This document shows, piece after piece, positions 8,722 to 18,792 of a DNA stretch of 64,000 nt; the first letter of the stretch is position 1, and each line of letters starts with the position of its first letter. The position numbers and the translations under genes are program-made. Origin of the DNA: Martensiomyces pterosporus (Eukaryota > Kickxellomycota > Kickxellomycetes > Kickxellales > Kickxellaceae); contig MU603980.1 in assembly GCA_025201845.1 (NCBI GenBank), positions 47,361 through 111,360 of the forward strand, given 5' to 3'. The notes beneath the pieces were generated by a model. That model saw only the letters and a list, made by a program, of their open reading frames with translations. It ran no database searches and was not told the origin of the DNA.

Positions 8722-11700
8722 ATGAATGTCGGTACGCGAGCCAGAGCCAAGGCGGCCGAATCGGCTAGCGGGCAGTCTCGGCACGAAACCACCACGCCTC
8801 AAGAAAGCAGGAGCAAAACTAGCGCTAAAGCGCCAGCAGCAGACGAACCAGAGGAAGTAGCAGCAGGAGGGACATTAAGGGACACAAGCAGTGGCAGTGC
8901 TGACAGCAACAGCAACAGCAACAACCACGCTACTAACCCGGCGACACACACAGAAAACACACCAGAGGCGCATTCAAACAGCGAGAATGCCGGCGTCAGC
9001 ATTCCCGCACAGAGTATACACCAGTTTAAGGAGGCAGTGGTCAACACAAGCCGCCTACTACGGGTGTTTAACGAGCAGGAGAAAGGTAGGTGCTGCGGGT
9101 GTAGATAAAGGGAAAGCGGGCAGCCGCAGGCCAAAGGCGGTGACGCTATGCAATGCACTAAGCACCAGCGTGTCATGTTATATGCACGCTCAATCCCTTG
9201 TAGAGCTCGCAAAGGCCAAGGCGGAGATCGGTAGATACCATGACGAGTCCAAGCGAGTGCATACGGCGTACCAGAACTTGCAGCGCGAGATGGAGTCGAA
9301 GGTGCGCAACCTGGCCAAAGCAAATGCAGAGACCGAGAACGCGCGCTCGCTTCTGGTATTGCGCGAAAGAGAGCTGTCGCGTGTGCATGGGCTGAAGGAG
9401 GACCTTGAGGCCAAGGTGGCGGAGCTGAGCCAGGTAGAGCCAGCGGCTGATCAGGGAGTGCCTCCAAAGTCGCCTAATGTAGCGCTGATGGAGGAGATTG
9501 AGCGGCTGAAAAAGGAGCTTGAGGCCAAGGAGGGGTCCTTAAAATCCCTCAGGATATCCCGCGATTCGATACGCTCGTCAACCAAGGCCGAGGTTATGAG
9601 CATCCAGGCGAAATATGCGCGAGAGCAGATGGAGCTCATTGACAAGCAAGAGAAGCAAATGACGCAGCACCGGCTGTCGCTCGCAAATAAGGAGGCAGAG
9701 CTGGAGCAGGAGCAGGAGCGGCTGATGCAGCTTGAAATGGACCTCAGCATGCGCACCACGCAGCTTGAAGACAGCGCTGCTGAGCTGAAGGCAAACCTCG
9801 AGTCGGTGACGTCAAAATACGAAGCATCCCAGCTGGAGATCAAAAAGCTCGAGGAGCAAGCAAAGACACGCAGCTCGGAGCACAAGGCTGAGGTAGCGAA
9901 GCTGAACCGCGGTATGAAAAAGGACGAAAAGAAGGTTGCCGATTTGGAAGCAGCACTCGCCAAAGCAAAGGACGCGGCCAAGGAGGCGGCCAAGGAAAAC
10001 GCCAAGGCCAGAGCAAAGCACCGACCAAAGTCCACATCCACGGCTGCCGAGGCCATTTCCGCCGCCACTCAAGACGTTGTAGATATGGACATGGACGAGC
10101 TCCGGGACGAGGTGGCCAGGCTGCGTGTTGATGCTGTGCACAAGGATGAAACCATCCGGCGGCTTAGCGTGATGGTCGAGGAGGTCAAGCGCGAGCAGAA
10201 CCCCGAGGGCCGCAAGCCCCGCACAAAGCTGTCCGCATTGCAGGCAGAGGTCGACGAGCTAAAGGAGGAGCTGGCGGTGCGCGACAAAAAGGTTGAAGCG
10301 CTGGAAACGGCGTTGCATATCTCGGAGGCCGCAGCTGACAATGGGGGCGCCGCTGCTGTTGACACCGCCGCTGCTATCGCTCAGCTCGACCTAAAGGTGA
10401 TATCCCTCGAAACTGCACTCAAGGATAAGGACCAAAAGATTGCCGACCTGGACCGCGAATTGAGGGAGGCCAGAGAGGCTGCAAATGAGCGGCCGATGCG
10501 CCTGCGCCACTCCTCTCTTGGCCGCTCTCCGGGTGCTCAAAGCGTGGGGCCCGGCCTAGCACAGACGCCAGTCCAATCAACCACGCATCCCCGCGGCCTC
10601 GCCCAGAGCCTCAGGGACACGCAAAGTGCTCGTGGTGGCCACCAGCAAGAGCCTCAGAGAGATGCACTCTATGCTGAGGTTGCAGGGTTGCGTGCCAAAG
10701 CCAGCAAGCTTGAGCACGAGAAGGCCGCCCTGCTGGAGCTAGTAACGGAGCAGCAGGTCAAGATCAGACATCTTCGTGAAGGCAGCACGCTAGCGGGTGG
10801 ATCAGCGGCATCCATGTCTGAGGGCACAGGCCGACCAATACCGCCATCGCACCAGCCTGTCGCGTTGTCAACGCCTACACCAGCACATAGGAAACGCACC
10901 CAGCACACAACGGAGGAGATTGAGCAATCCGGCACCATTGTGTCGAAGCGGCCCAAGGTCACGGCTGCAAGTTCTTCAGACGCAAATGCAAACGGCTCTA
11001 TCTACACGCCAATGGGAGGCCTGAGCCAGTCAAGCAAGCGGCCGTCGTCGTCGTCAGCAGCAGCAGCAAAACAGCGGAGCGATGGCACGTCTGAGCTGGA
11101 TATCGAGACAATAGAGCGGCTACTCAAGGACAGGCGCATAAGCAGCATCAACCGTGCCAAGCGATTCTTTAGCATGATGCAGAAATCGCCGTCCAAGCTT
11201 TACTCGGCGCTGTTGCAAATGCATGAGGAGGTCCCCAACGTCGATTCTTCCGAGTTTCTAAAGCTGCTGGTTGCGCTGGTAGCGTCGCTGTCGTCTGCGA
11301 AGCCAGCCAGCGATATCAAAATGATGCCTATGCAAGGAGCAGGCGGGCTGGGTAGCGGTGAAAAGGGCCGTGAGTTTGTTGTTGACGAGCGCGTAGCCGG
11401 GCGTGTTCCTGCGGGGCTCTATGAAAGCGAGGCGAACCTCGCGATGGCTGTGTGGATCCTCAGCTACAAGAACGGCCATGGCGAGTTCTTTGGCAGTTTG
11501 ATGAGGCAGATGGCGCAAAAGGTCATCGCCCCAAACGAGCGATCGGTGGTGGCTACCTGCTCCTTGGCACGCATCTTCGCCGCACTCTGCTTCATGGCAG
11601 TGGACATACAGCGTCTGCGTGTGCTGCTGTGCGATCTACTGATGGAGGCTGTGGACAGCCCGCACACGCTCCCTGTTATATCGAATGTGCTGAGCGTCTG

Positions 11701-12034
11701 GCCAGCGGTCCTGGCAGAGCCAGGCTCCGTGTCTGTTGGCGCGCCGCCAAGCGCTACCCCTACATCTGCATTCAACTTGGTGTTCCGCGTGTTTCAGGCG
11801 ATTGCAGCGGGGATCCACGATCTCTACTCGGAAGAGCACGGCAAGGAAGAGGCAGATGCGCTCTATGCTGTCATGGTGGATCAGTGCAGCTGGCGGCCAC
11901 CCAGCGAGGCCGAGTTTGCAGACAGGATACTGGTTGAGGTCAAGCAGACGCTGGAGTCCATCAGCCAGGAGTCGACCGAGTACCCCGTGGTTATGTGTGC
12001 GTATAATCTCCTGGCACCCTATGTTATTTCTTAA
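8722..12034 (+). CDS. Large coiled-coil protein with conserved-looking helical C-terminal domain, 2 exons (function unknown)
   Basis: Predicted 1064 residues. Exons 8722-9085 and 9204-12034; the GTAGGT...TTGTAG intron restores phase exactly (GAG codon across the junction). Residues 1-95 are Ser/Asn/Thr-rich and disordered. About 100-590 is nearly continuous coiled coil of Glu/Lys/Ala/Leu heptads, followed by a linker with basic clusters (HRKRTQH near 685, KRPK) that suggest nuclear localisation. Residues about 750-1064 form a compact, non-repetitive helical domain with motifs WPAVLA and CSWRPP. From memory this domain faintly recalls the C-terminus of ICE1 (KIAA0947), the scaffold of the little elongation complex, itself a coiled-coil protein. 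I do not claim that identity; coiled-coil scaffolds of other kinds (kinetochore, spindle, golgin) remain possible. Confidence 0.75.
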
Positions 12035-12051
12035 AACCGTTTGTAACAACA

Positions 12052-12078
12052 AGAGCAGCTAGAGCAGCTAGAGCAGCA
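12052..12078. repeat. Short tandem repeat of AGAGCAGCT, about three units
   Basis: Three near-perfect 9-base units followed by AGC triplets, in the 117-base gap between two convergent 3' ends. Confidence 0.8.
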
Positions 12079-12151
12079 GCAGCAGAAAACAGCAAGTGCT
12101 TCGCTGCCAATGGAAAGGAGCATAAAGAACAAGAGATGGTAGGGGGCTCGT

Positions 12152-13177
12152 TTAGAGTTTTGCCGCACTCAAACCACCACCAGCCGCTGGCGGCGACAAA
12201 TCAGTAATGGGATGGCTGGCATACAGCCTTGTGTCCGTCTGCCCCCTGATGTCGGCGCGAATGACACCCTCCTGTGCAATTGATGCGACCAGCCTGCCGT
12301 CCTGCGTGTACACGCGCCCAAATGCCAGGCCGCGTCCGCTGCCTGCAAAGGGCGCCTCCATCTCGTACAGCAGCCATTCGTCGGCTCTGAAGTCGGCATG
12401 GAACCAGATTGTGTGGTCCAGAGAAACAACCATGTTGAGCTGCCTGCTGGGGTTGTATGCGCTCACAGCATGCGGCAGGACGCTGGTATCAAGGAATTCG
12501 TGGTCACTGGCATACGCCAGCACGCACTGGTGGATAGACGGGTTGTCGCTGAGGTTCTCAGTGGCGCGCATCCACATGAGCTGGCGTGGTGGGAGAGACT
12601 TGGGATCGATGATGTCCTTTGGATCCATGTTTGTAACGCGGCGCACGTCAATAAGAAGCGGCTCCTCGTAGCGCAAGGCTAGGTACTCGCGGAAGCGGTC
12701 GGGCAAGTCCTGGATGTCCTTGACGCGCTTGTACAAGTCGTTCCAGGAGGGGACACTCTCAGGCGGCGGCACATTGGGGATCACGTATTGGTGGGTCATC
12801 TGCGACGTCTCTGGGCGCTGGAACGAGATGGTGCATGTGAAAATGCCGCGCCCATGCTGCTTGGCAAGCACGGTTCGAGTGGCAAATGATCGGCCGTCAC
12901 GGACCCGCTGCACCTCGTAAATGATGGGCACCTGGTTGTCGCCAGCAAGGAGGAAGTGGCTGTGCAGCGAGTGCACCCTGTACTCGGGAGAGACTGTTTT
13001 TGTCGCTGACACAAGAGCCTGCCCAACGACGTGTCCTCCAAAGACACCGCGTGCGTGGACGGGCTTCCGCAGATACTTGCTGCGGTAGAGGTTGACATCG
13101 AGCTCTTCAAGCTCAAGGATGTCGCTAATCTCGATCTTGCCTGTCGAGGGCGACGAGACACCCCGAATAGTGCTCAT
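12152..13177 (-). CDS. TES1: Peroxisomal acyl-CoA thioesterase II (TesB/ACOT8 family) with C-terminal AKL
   Basis: Predicted 341 residues, two hot-dog domains. The enzyme hydrolyses acyl-CoA to free fatty acid and CoA in support of beta-oxidation. The N-terminal hot-dog shows the family's GVFGGHVVGQAL near residues 44-55 and HSLHSHFL soon after. The C-terminal hot-dog shows SLDHTIWFH, whose Asp is the probable catalytic residue, and a late QEG whose Gln is the second active-site residue in E. coli TesB. The protein ends in Ala-Lys-Leu, a canonical type 1 peroxisomal targeting signal. Length matches the family, and the ATG at 13177 is 20 residues before the first conserved stretch. Confidence 0.93.
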   Translation of the reverse strand: MSTIRGVSSPSTGKIEISDILELEELDVNLYRSKYLRKPVHARGVFGGHVVGQALVSATKTVSPEYRVHSLHSHFLLAGDNQVPIIYEVQRVRDGRSFATRTVLAKQHGRGIFTCTISFQRPETSQMTHQYVIPNVPPPESVPSWNDLYKRVKDIQDLPDRFREYLALRYEEPLLIDVRRVTNMDPKDIIDPKSLPPRQLMWMRATENLSDNPSIHQCVLAYASDHEFLDTSVLPHAVSAYNPSRQLNMVVSLDHTIWFHADFRADEWLLYEMEAPFAGSGRGLAFGRVYTQDGRLVASIAQEGVIRADIRGQTDTRLYASHPITDLSPPAAGGGLSAAKL

Positions 13178-13534
13178 TGATGGCGATGTATACGAGTAAA
13201 GCTACAAAAAAAAAAGAGCAGAGGGAGAGTGTGTGGATGGAAAAGATAGAAAGATGCGCCTTGGCCTCTATGGCGTTCCTGCCACCGCGCCTCGTTCTTT
13301 ATGTAGCGCCGCACTGCAGTTTCAGCAGCCTGTCGTGCGAGGCGGCGGGGTGCGCTTTGCTGGCAATGCGGCTCCGCGCGACTGCCAATCCACCGCCGGG
13401 CCACCTGCTTCCCAGGTATGCCCTCAGCCCGTGCTGGGAAAATCAGCGCCGCGCTTCGGGCCCTTCCATGTCTCCGATGCGGTTCTATTGGGCAGACAAA
13501 CACAAATCGAGAAAACAAACCGCGGCAGAGATGC
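13178..13534. other. Region between the TCD stop and the thioesterase start (both minus strand)
   Basis: Holds the thioesterase promoter and the TCD 3' flank. An A-run lies at 13205-13214, next to the thioesterase start. No gene seen. Confidence 0.45.
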
Positions 13535-14956
13535 CTAGCGCATCTGGCTCAGACGCTTTTCCTCTGCAAACCGCCGCTGGATGTATTCCACGGTCTTGGC
13601 AGGATAAAAATCCTCTGGGCTGCCGCTGATCTTGTCGTGTGCGTCCGCTTCGGTCTTTGTGAGGCAGATGCAGTTGTACGTGGCCATGGGCAGACTGCGC
13701 TTCCAGCGAGTAAGCGCAAGCTTGTCGGTGGCACCGGAGATGGCGCTCTTTCCGTGCCATATCTCTTCAAGCACGTAGCCACAGTCGTCGGTCGAGAGCT
13801 GCAGCTGTGGCCCGCCGTGCTCGGCCGGAACCTTGGTCTCGCGGTTGCCCAGATCGCGCTGCATCCTAGCATAGAGCGCATGGCGGCCCTTGATGGCAAG
13901 CGGCTCAGTTGGGAACGAGGCAAGCTCGGTAAGCACGTGGGTGCCCATCGCAATACCAAACATTGCAGGCATCGTGCCAAGCACTGGCACGATGCGCACG
14001 CGGAAGTCGGGGAGCACCGAAAAGTCGCCAGGCTCGTCCAATTGGCTTTCTGCAAGCGAGACCAGCTGCACCTTTCCGGGCTTCTCGGTCGAGTAGACAA
14101 CCTTGATGCCGCTCTCGATGCCCAGCTTCTTGAGCTTGCGTCTGACTGTGCGCGACATGGGGTCCTCGAATGTATCGCCAATATCCGCGATTTGCACGCG
14201 GGACGGGTCGGACTTCATGCCAGCCCCCATTGCGCTGATGACCTCAATACTGTTCCTCTTGCAGTATGTGAGCAGATCGAGCTTTGTGTCCATGTTGTCG
14301 ATGCAGTCCAGCACGTAGTCCGGCTCTCCCGACAGCAGGTCAGCAGCACTGTCCGCGCTGAACAGCGACACACGGGCTTCGACCTTTGCGTGTGGCGCGA
14401 TGCCAGCAAAGCTCATCTTCAGCGCCTCAACCTTGGGAATGCCGACGTTTGCCCGTGTCGCCGCCGCATGCCGATTGAGCGAGCTGAGCGTGACTTGGTC
14501 AAAATCGATGATGCGCAGCCGCTGCACACCCGAGCGGAGGAGCATCAGCGCAGCCCAGGAGCCAACACCGCCAGCGCCGACGACGACGACAAAGCTGTCG
14601 CGCAGCTTAGCCATGCCCTCCTCCCCAAGAAACGCGTAGTGGCGGGCCAGCTGCTCGCGAATAAGAGACTCCTCGTTTGGAGACAGATCAACCGGCGTGT
14701 GCTTGGTGACCACTTCCCCATCTGTGCCTGCCTGGGTGTCCTCCGGCTGACTGTGCTCGCTAAACACACTGCCATCGCCCAAGGGAACCATCCCAACCGC
14801 ATCATCTTTCATCTTGCGGACACGCTGCTTGCGCCGGAGCTGCCTCGACCCCCACATTGCGCTAGCCGTTAGCGCTGAGGCCGCAACTGCTGTGGTGACC
14901 AGCTGCACGCGCTGGTCCGAGAACGCACGAGAGAGTTTTTCCAGGTACCCGTCCAT
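13535..14956 (-). CDS. TCD1: tRNA threonylcarbamoyladenosine dehydratase (TcdA/Tcd1 family)
   Basis: Predicted 473 residues. The enzyme is an E1-like (ThiF-fold) ATP-dependent dehydratase that converts t6A37 of ANN-decoding tRNAs to cyclic t6A; yeast Tcd1/Tcd2 sit on mitochondria. A hydrophobic segment at residues 18-36 followed by a basic patch (RRKQRVRKMK) fits an N-terminal membrane anchor. The nucleotide-binding loop VGAGGVGS is at 126-133, followed by DFDQVTLSSLNRH and the CIDN motif, all typical. The C-terminal third, with FRVRIVPVLGTMPA, matches the dehydratase family rather than ubiquitin E1s. The ATG at 14956 is preferred; the frame is open further upstream only through a GTA-repeat-coded poly-Leu stretch without an ATG. 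Confidence 0.9.
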   Translation of the reverse strand: MDGYLEKLSRAFSDQRVQLVTTAVAASALTASAMWGSRQLRRKQRVRKMKDDAVGMVPLGDGSVFSEHSQPEDTQAGTDGEVVTKHTPVDLSPNEESLIREQLARHYAFLGEEGMAKLRDSFVVVVGAGGVGSWAALMLLRSGVQRLRIIDFDQVTLSSLNRHAAATRANVGIPKVEALKMSFAGIAPHAKVEARVSLFSADSAADLLSGEPDYVLDCIDNMDTKLDLLTYCKRNSIEVISAMGAGMKSDPSRVQIADIGDTFEDPMSRTVRRKLKKLGIESGIKVVYSTEKPGKVQLVSLAESQLDEPGDFSVLPDFRVRIVPVLGTMPAMFGIAMGTHVLTELASFPTEPLAIKGRHALYARMQRDLGNRETKVPAEHGGPQLQLSTDDCGYVLEEIWHGKSAISGATDKLALTRWKRSLPMATYNCICLTKTEADAHDKISGSPEDFYPAKTVEYIQRRFAEEKRLSQMR

Positions 14957-15306
14957 GGTGAATAGCAGCAGTAGTAGTAGTAGTAGCACGCAAATAATAG
15001 ACACCAACTATCAAGTGCGTTGTTGAGCATGCAGAGGCAAAAGGTGGGGTGGGCGTGCTTGGCTCTTGGGGCTCCAGAAAAACAATTTTCTCGAGTGGAC
15101 GAGCGATGCAGCAGGGGAGGTGCCGCGACTCGCTTTTGCCGACTCGCGCTAGCGACTGTGTGGTGCACAGCAAGCACTTCTGCTGCGTCTGCCGACAAAA
15201 CAGCATGGTGCCAAGTGTCTGCTGGCTGCCTCGCTCATTCCCATTTCCCGTTCTTTACTCCACCACTTCAAATCAGCCTCAGATTGAGCTTTTGCTGGCC
15301 ACCACG
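14957..15306. other. Divergent promoter between TCD1 and YME2, with (AGT)6 microsatellite
   Basis: An (AGT)6 microsatellite at 14968-14986 lies just upstream of the TCD1 start, probably in its 5' UTR. An in-frame ATG at 15205 upstream of the chosen YME2 start could lengthen that protein by 34 residues. Confidence 0.5.
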
Positions 15307-18297
15307 ATGCTGTCAGGTCAGCTAGGGTGCCTTGCCCTCCAAAGAGCGGCGCCACGTCATCGTGGCAAGGCCTTTGCACGGCTGTGCATGGGCAGCTCCT
15401 GGACGCTGCAGCGCGCTGTGGTGTCTGGGCAGCAGTGTCGCCATATCCATGTCGAGCGCGTGGAAACAGACGCTGGAGCAGAGGACCTGAAGAGCGGCTC
15501 TGCAAAGTACAGGGCGGGGCTCTACATAAACAGGGTGTTTCCGCTCAAGGTCTCTGTGATTGATATCCGTCCTTATCTCGTATCGAGGAATCTTGACATG
15601 ATGAGACGCAAAGTCGAAACGCTGGTTCCAACGGACCTACCGCATGGCTTTGCGCTCGACCGGATAGAGCCACACAAGAGAGATGGCGGCAGCGTTGTCT
15701 ACTTTACGTTCACCACATCTGGCTCGCACGAAGATGCCAAGGCTGTCGCCATGCAGATTGTCAGAGCCGTCGACGGCCACCTCTCCGCGGGCCGCGCGCA
15801 TAGGTGGCACAGTCTCTGGCCAGCACGGTCGCTGCCAGTGAAGGGAGTGCCTTTCAACGAGGACATTGTGCGTTTGCTGCCGTCTAAAAAGATCAAGGTC
15901 GAGTTTAATGGACCCGACCTGACTGTGGAGCAGCTCTACAACGAGTTCAGGGAGTACGGCTTGATACTTGATATCGAGCCTCAGCCTTCTTCGGTAAAGG
16001 ACACGCCGCGCTGGGCAGTCGTGTCGTATACAAAGCTGCGCTCGGCGACAAGCGCACGCAACTGCGTCCACGGCGACGTTGTTGGGTCGACAAAGCTCTC
16101 GCTCTCGTTTGTTCAGATGCGGCACGAGAGCGTTGTGTTCCAGTGGTTCAGGGCGCACACCAAATTCACAATCCCCTTGGCGGCAGCAGCGCTGATAGCG
16201 GCAATCTACGCGGTGTTTGATCCCATCCGCGAGTTCTTTGTCGAGAACAAGATCACGCACCGCTTCGACTTGTCCCGGCTCCCGCTGATAGGCAGCATGC
16301 GCAAGGCTGTCCTGCGCAGCTTTTTGTGGCGTGGCGCAGCAGCCAAGGACAGCGTATCCACTTGGTCCGGGCTGTTTGAGCAGGAAGAGCGCCTGGTGTC
16401 GATTCTCAACGAGCCGCCAGAGAGCTTTGTGGTTGTCTCTGGGCCGCACGGGTCCGGAAAGACATCGCTTGTCGAAAAGGCGACTCGTGGAAAGAAGTAC
16501 CGCATCGTCATCGATGCCTCAAAGCTCGGGTCACAACACAGCGAGATGGAGCAGATGATCATGCTGGCCAAGCAGCTTGGATACTGGCCCGTGTTCAGCT
16601 CGATCATCAGCATCACGAACGCCGTCGATCTGATGGTGACTGCGACTACTGGATCCAAGGCGGGGATTTCGGCCACACCGCAGTCACAGGTGCGCAAGAT
16701 CCTCGAGTGCCTGGCATTTACGCTGACAAAGATCAGACATGACCAAACAAGGCGTATCCTTAATCAGGGGGAGCAGAGCAAGAGCGGCCAGCATGAAGGC
16801 TACCCGTATCCTGGCGAAGCTTTTGGCGATAGCGACCGCTTGAGCGCAGGCACACAGCTCCTGCCGCCCGATGAGATACCTGTGATCGTTCTAGAGAACT
16901 TCAAGGACAAGGACATGCCATTTGACAGCGCTATCTTGGAATGGTCAGCAAGCATGGTGGAGTCGGGGCTGGCTCATGTTGTGGTCACAACGCGCAGCAT
17001 TGGCGGATACCGCGACATTCAGCGCGCACAGCCACAAAGGGCAGTTAGCTTGCTCTCTCTTGACGATGCATCGCCTATGGGCGCGGTTGCAATGCTCCAG
17101 CGGCAACTCCAGCCCACAATGCCGCCAGCGCCTGATCCGGATGACAGCGACAAAGAGGCAGATGCCGGGCGGATGGCAGAGTACCAGCGAAGGCTGGACA
17201 TGGTGCAGAGCGACCAGATTGCGTATGCCGCCAGCATTTTGGGTGGCCGGCTTGAAGACCTGCAGCTGTTTGTGCAAAAGGTCAAGGCGGGCGAAAGCAT
17301 CGACGGGTCTCTTGAGGACATCATCCAGCGCGCAATAACAGAGATCCGCAAGTATGCGTTTGCCGACGACGCAGAGATTGGGCAGCACGAGCACACCTGG
17401 TCGCCCGAGCAGTTCTGGTACCTTTTGACAGAGCTCGCAGGCAAGGGGAGCGTCCAGTACGACCGGATGAGAAACTCGCCCCTCTTTGTCAGCAACGACA
17501 GTGCTCTGCTGGGCTTGGAGGAAGCACAGCTTATCAGCATGCAGTACGACAACGACAGGCCGTCTCGCATCAAGCCTGGACGGCCCATCTTCCAAACAGC
17601 ATTTAGGCGGATTCTCGAAGACCCTGGCTTCTCCAGCTCCATGACGATGAAGATGAACAGGAAATTCATCGAGCTGGAGACGGCTAAGATTCGCAAAGCG
17701 GAGGAGGAGCTGGCTCTGCTAAACGTCTTCAGAGCCAGTGCGGACTCGTACAACACGCTGACCTCGGGCATAGCGATGATTGCCGCGTCTCGGGATGCCA
17801 GCGGCGGTGGCCGTGGCGGCAGCAGCAGCGGCGATAGGAGATGGTCAAGGCACTCCGCTAGCAGAGAGCAAGATGGCGCAGCCAATGACAGCTACAACCC
17901 CGAAGCATTTATCGCCAAGGCCGTCCGCAACAGCAATGGCCAGCCCACGCCCAGTGCTGCAGACAGCACCGAGCCAGGTGCAGCCACCAGGAATACAGCC
18001 TCGCAGCCGGCCTCTTCAAAGCAGGCGCCGTCGTCGTGGTTTGGCTGGCTATTTGGCAGATCGGCCAGCCCATCTGAGAAGCACCATCTGTCTGGTGATG
18101 CGCAGACATCCCAGAATAGCTTGGGAGTCAGCAATGGAGACCAAGGCTCGTTTGTCCCAACGGTGATTCCTGGTGTTCCTCGTGAGCTGCAAGGCCGCGT
18201 GCAGTTCCTGCTCAAGGCCATCCACGACAGCCAGAACAAGATAAACAGGTGGCAAGCAGACAACACTGTGGAGGCAAAGCAGCTTTCAGCTCTTTGA
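15307..18297 (+). CDS. YME2: Mitochondrial inner-membrane protein YME2/RNA12
   Basis: Predicted 996 residues, single exon. Yme2 is an inner-membrane protein involved in mitochondrial DNA maintenance and nucleoid organisation. The start at 15307 is followed by a basic, Arg-rich, acidic-poor stretch that reads as a mitochondrial presequence (residues 1-50). An RRM-like fold lies at about 190-265. A transmembrane helix lies at about 288-306 (FTIPLAAAALIAAIYAVF). The matrix or intermembrane domain carries a Walker A loop, GPHGSGKTS, around 379-387, and the long RNA12 ATPase region follows. The last 200 residues are Ser-rich, then end in a short helical segment. Domain order and length (yeast about 850) match the family. 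Confidence 0.9.
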   Translation: MLSGQLGCLALQRAAPRHRGKAFARLCMGSSWTLQRAVVSGQQCRHIHVERVETDAGAEDLKSGSAKYRAGLYINRVFPLKVSVIDIRPYLVSRNLDMMRRKVETLVPTDLPHGFALDRIEPHKRDGGSVVYFTFTTSGSHEDAKAVAMQIVRAVDGHLSAGRAHRWHSLWPARSLPVKGVPFNEDIVRLLPSKKIKVEFNGPDLTVEQLYNEFREYGLILDIEPQPSSVKDTPRWAVVSYTKLRSATSARNCVHGDVVGSTKLSLSFVQMRHESVVFQWFRAHTKFTIPLAAAALIAAIYAVFDPIREFFVENKITHRFDLSRLPLIGSMRKAVLRSFLWRGAAAKDSVSTWSGLFEQEERLVSILNEPPESFVVVSGPHGSGKTSLVEKATRGKKYRIVIDASKLGSQHSEMEQMIMLAKQLGYWPVFSSIISITNAVDLMVTATTGSKAGISATPQSQVRKILECLAFTLTKIRHDQTRRILNQGEQSKSGQHEGYPYPGEAFGDSDRLSAGTQLLPPDEIPVIVLENFKDKDMPFDSAILEWSASMVESGLAHVVVTTRSIGGYRDIQRAQPQRAVSLLSLDDASPMGAVAMLQRQLQPTMPPAPDPDDSDKEADAGRMAEYQRRLDMVQSDQIAYAASILGGRLEDLQLFVQKVKAGESIDGSLEDIIQRAITEIRKYAFADDAEIGQHEHTWSPEQFWYLLTELAGKGSVQYDRMRNSPLFVSNDSALLGLEEAQLISMQYDNDRPSRIKPGRPIFQTAFRRILEDPGFSSSMTMKMNRKFIELETAKIRKAEEELALLNVFRASADSYNTLTSGIAMIAASRDASGGGRGGSSSGDRRWSRHSASREQDGAANDSYNPEAFIAKAVRNSNGQPTPSAADSTEPGAATRNTASQPASSKQAPSSWFGWLFGRSASPSEKHHLSGDAQTSQNSLGVSNGDQGSFVPTVIPGVPRELQGRVQFLLKAIHDSQNKINRWQADNTVEAKQLSAL

Positions 18298-18792
18298 AGC
18301 CCCGACTGTGTAGCTGGGTCTATTTTTATTTGCATTGCAAAAATAGCTTGAACTGCCATTTGCCACACACAATATCTGGCAGCCAATCAGCAAAGGCAGC
18401 TTGCTGCTATGAATAGGGGTGCTGTGTTTTGCAAGCGCCGCCTTGCACTGCTCTGCTGCAGCGCTCTTGCTGCGTTTCTTTATACCTTTCTCTGCAGCCC
18501 GTTCGTCTCCTCTCTTTGCTTTACTAGAGCTGGTCTCTTGCTGTTTGCCTTTATTCAACCATTCTAGCGGCCCCTGTACGCTTTTTTTGTTTACAGATCC
18601 TCTTGTTACTTTCTTCAGCGTCTGCACCTGCACCTGCACACACATCCTCTGGCACGTACACGTTTTCTTTTCTCTGCTTGATACCGCACCACCCACTCGG
18701 CCGTTCGTTCCTTCTTGCCAACAGCTACACGAGCACAAGCGCAGGCTTGATAGCACCGCACACCTAATAGCTTACGCGACCCACCTGCACAC
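18298..18792. other. Promoter and leader region of the RasGAP gene
   Basis: Contains the YME2 3' flank (T-rich, 18318-18345) and a pyrimidine-rich leader from 18425 to 18720 ahead of the RasGAP ATG at 18793. No gene seen. Confidence 0.45.

Noticed and set aside
13418..14872. 484-residue plus-strand frame opposite TCD1
   Set aside because: TCD1 on the minus strand has full ThiF motifs; the plus frame has no motif and a His/Leu-rich shadow composition.
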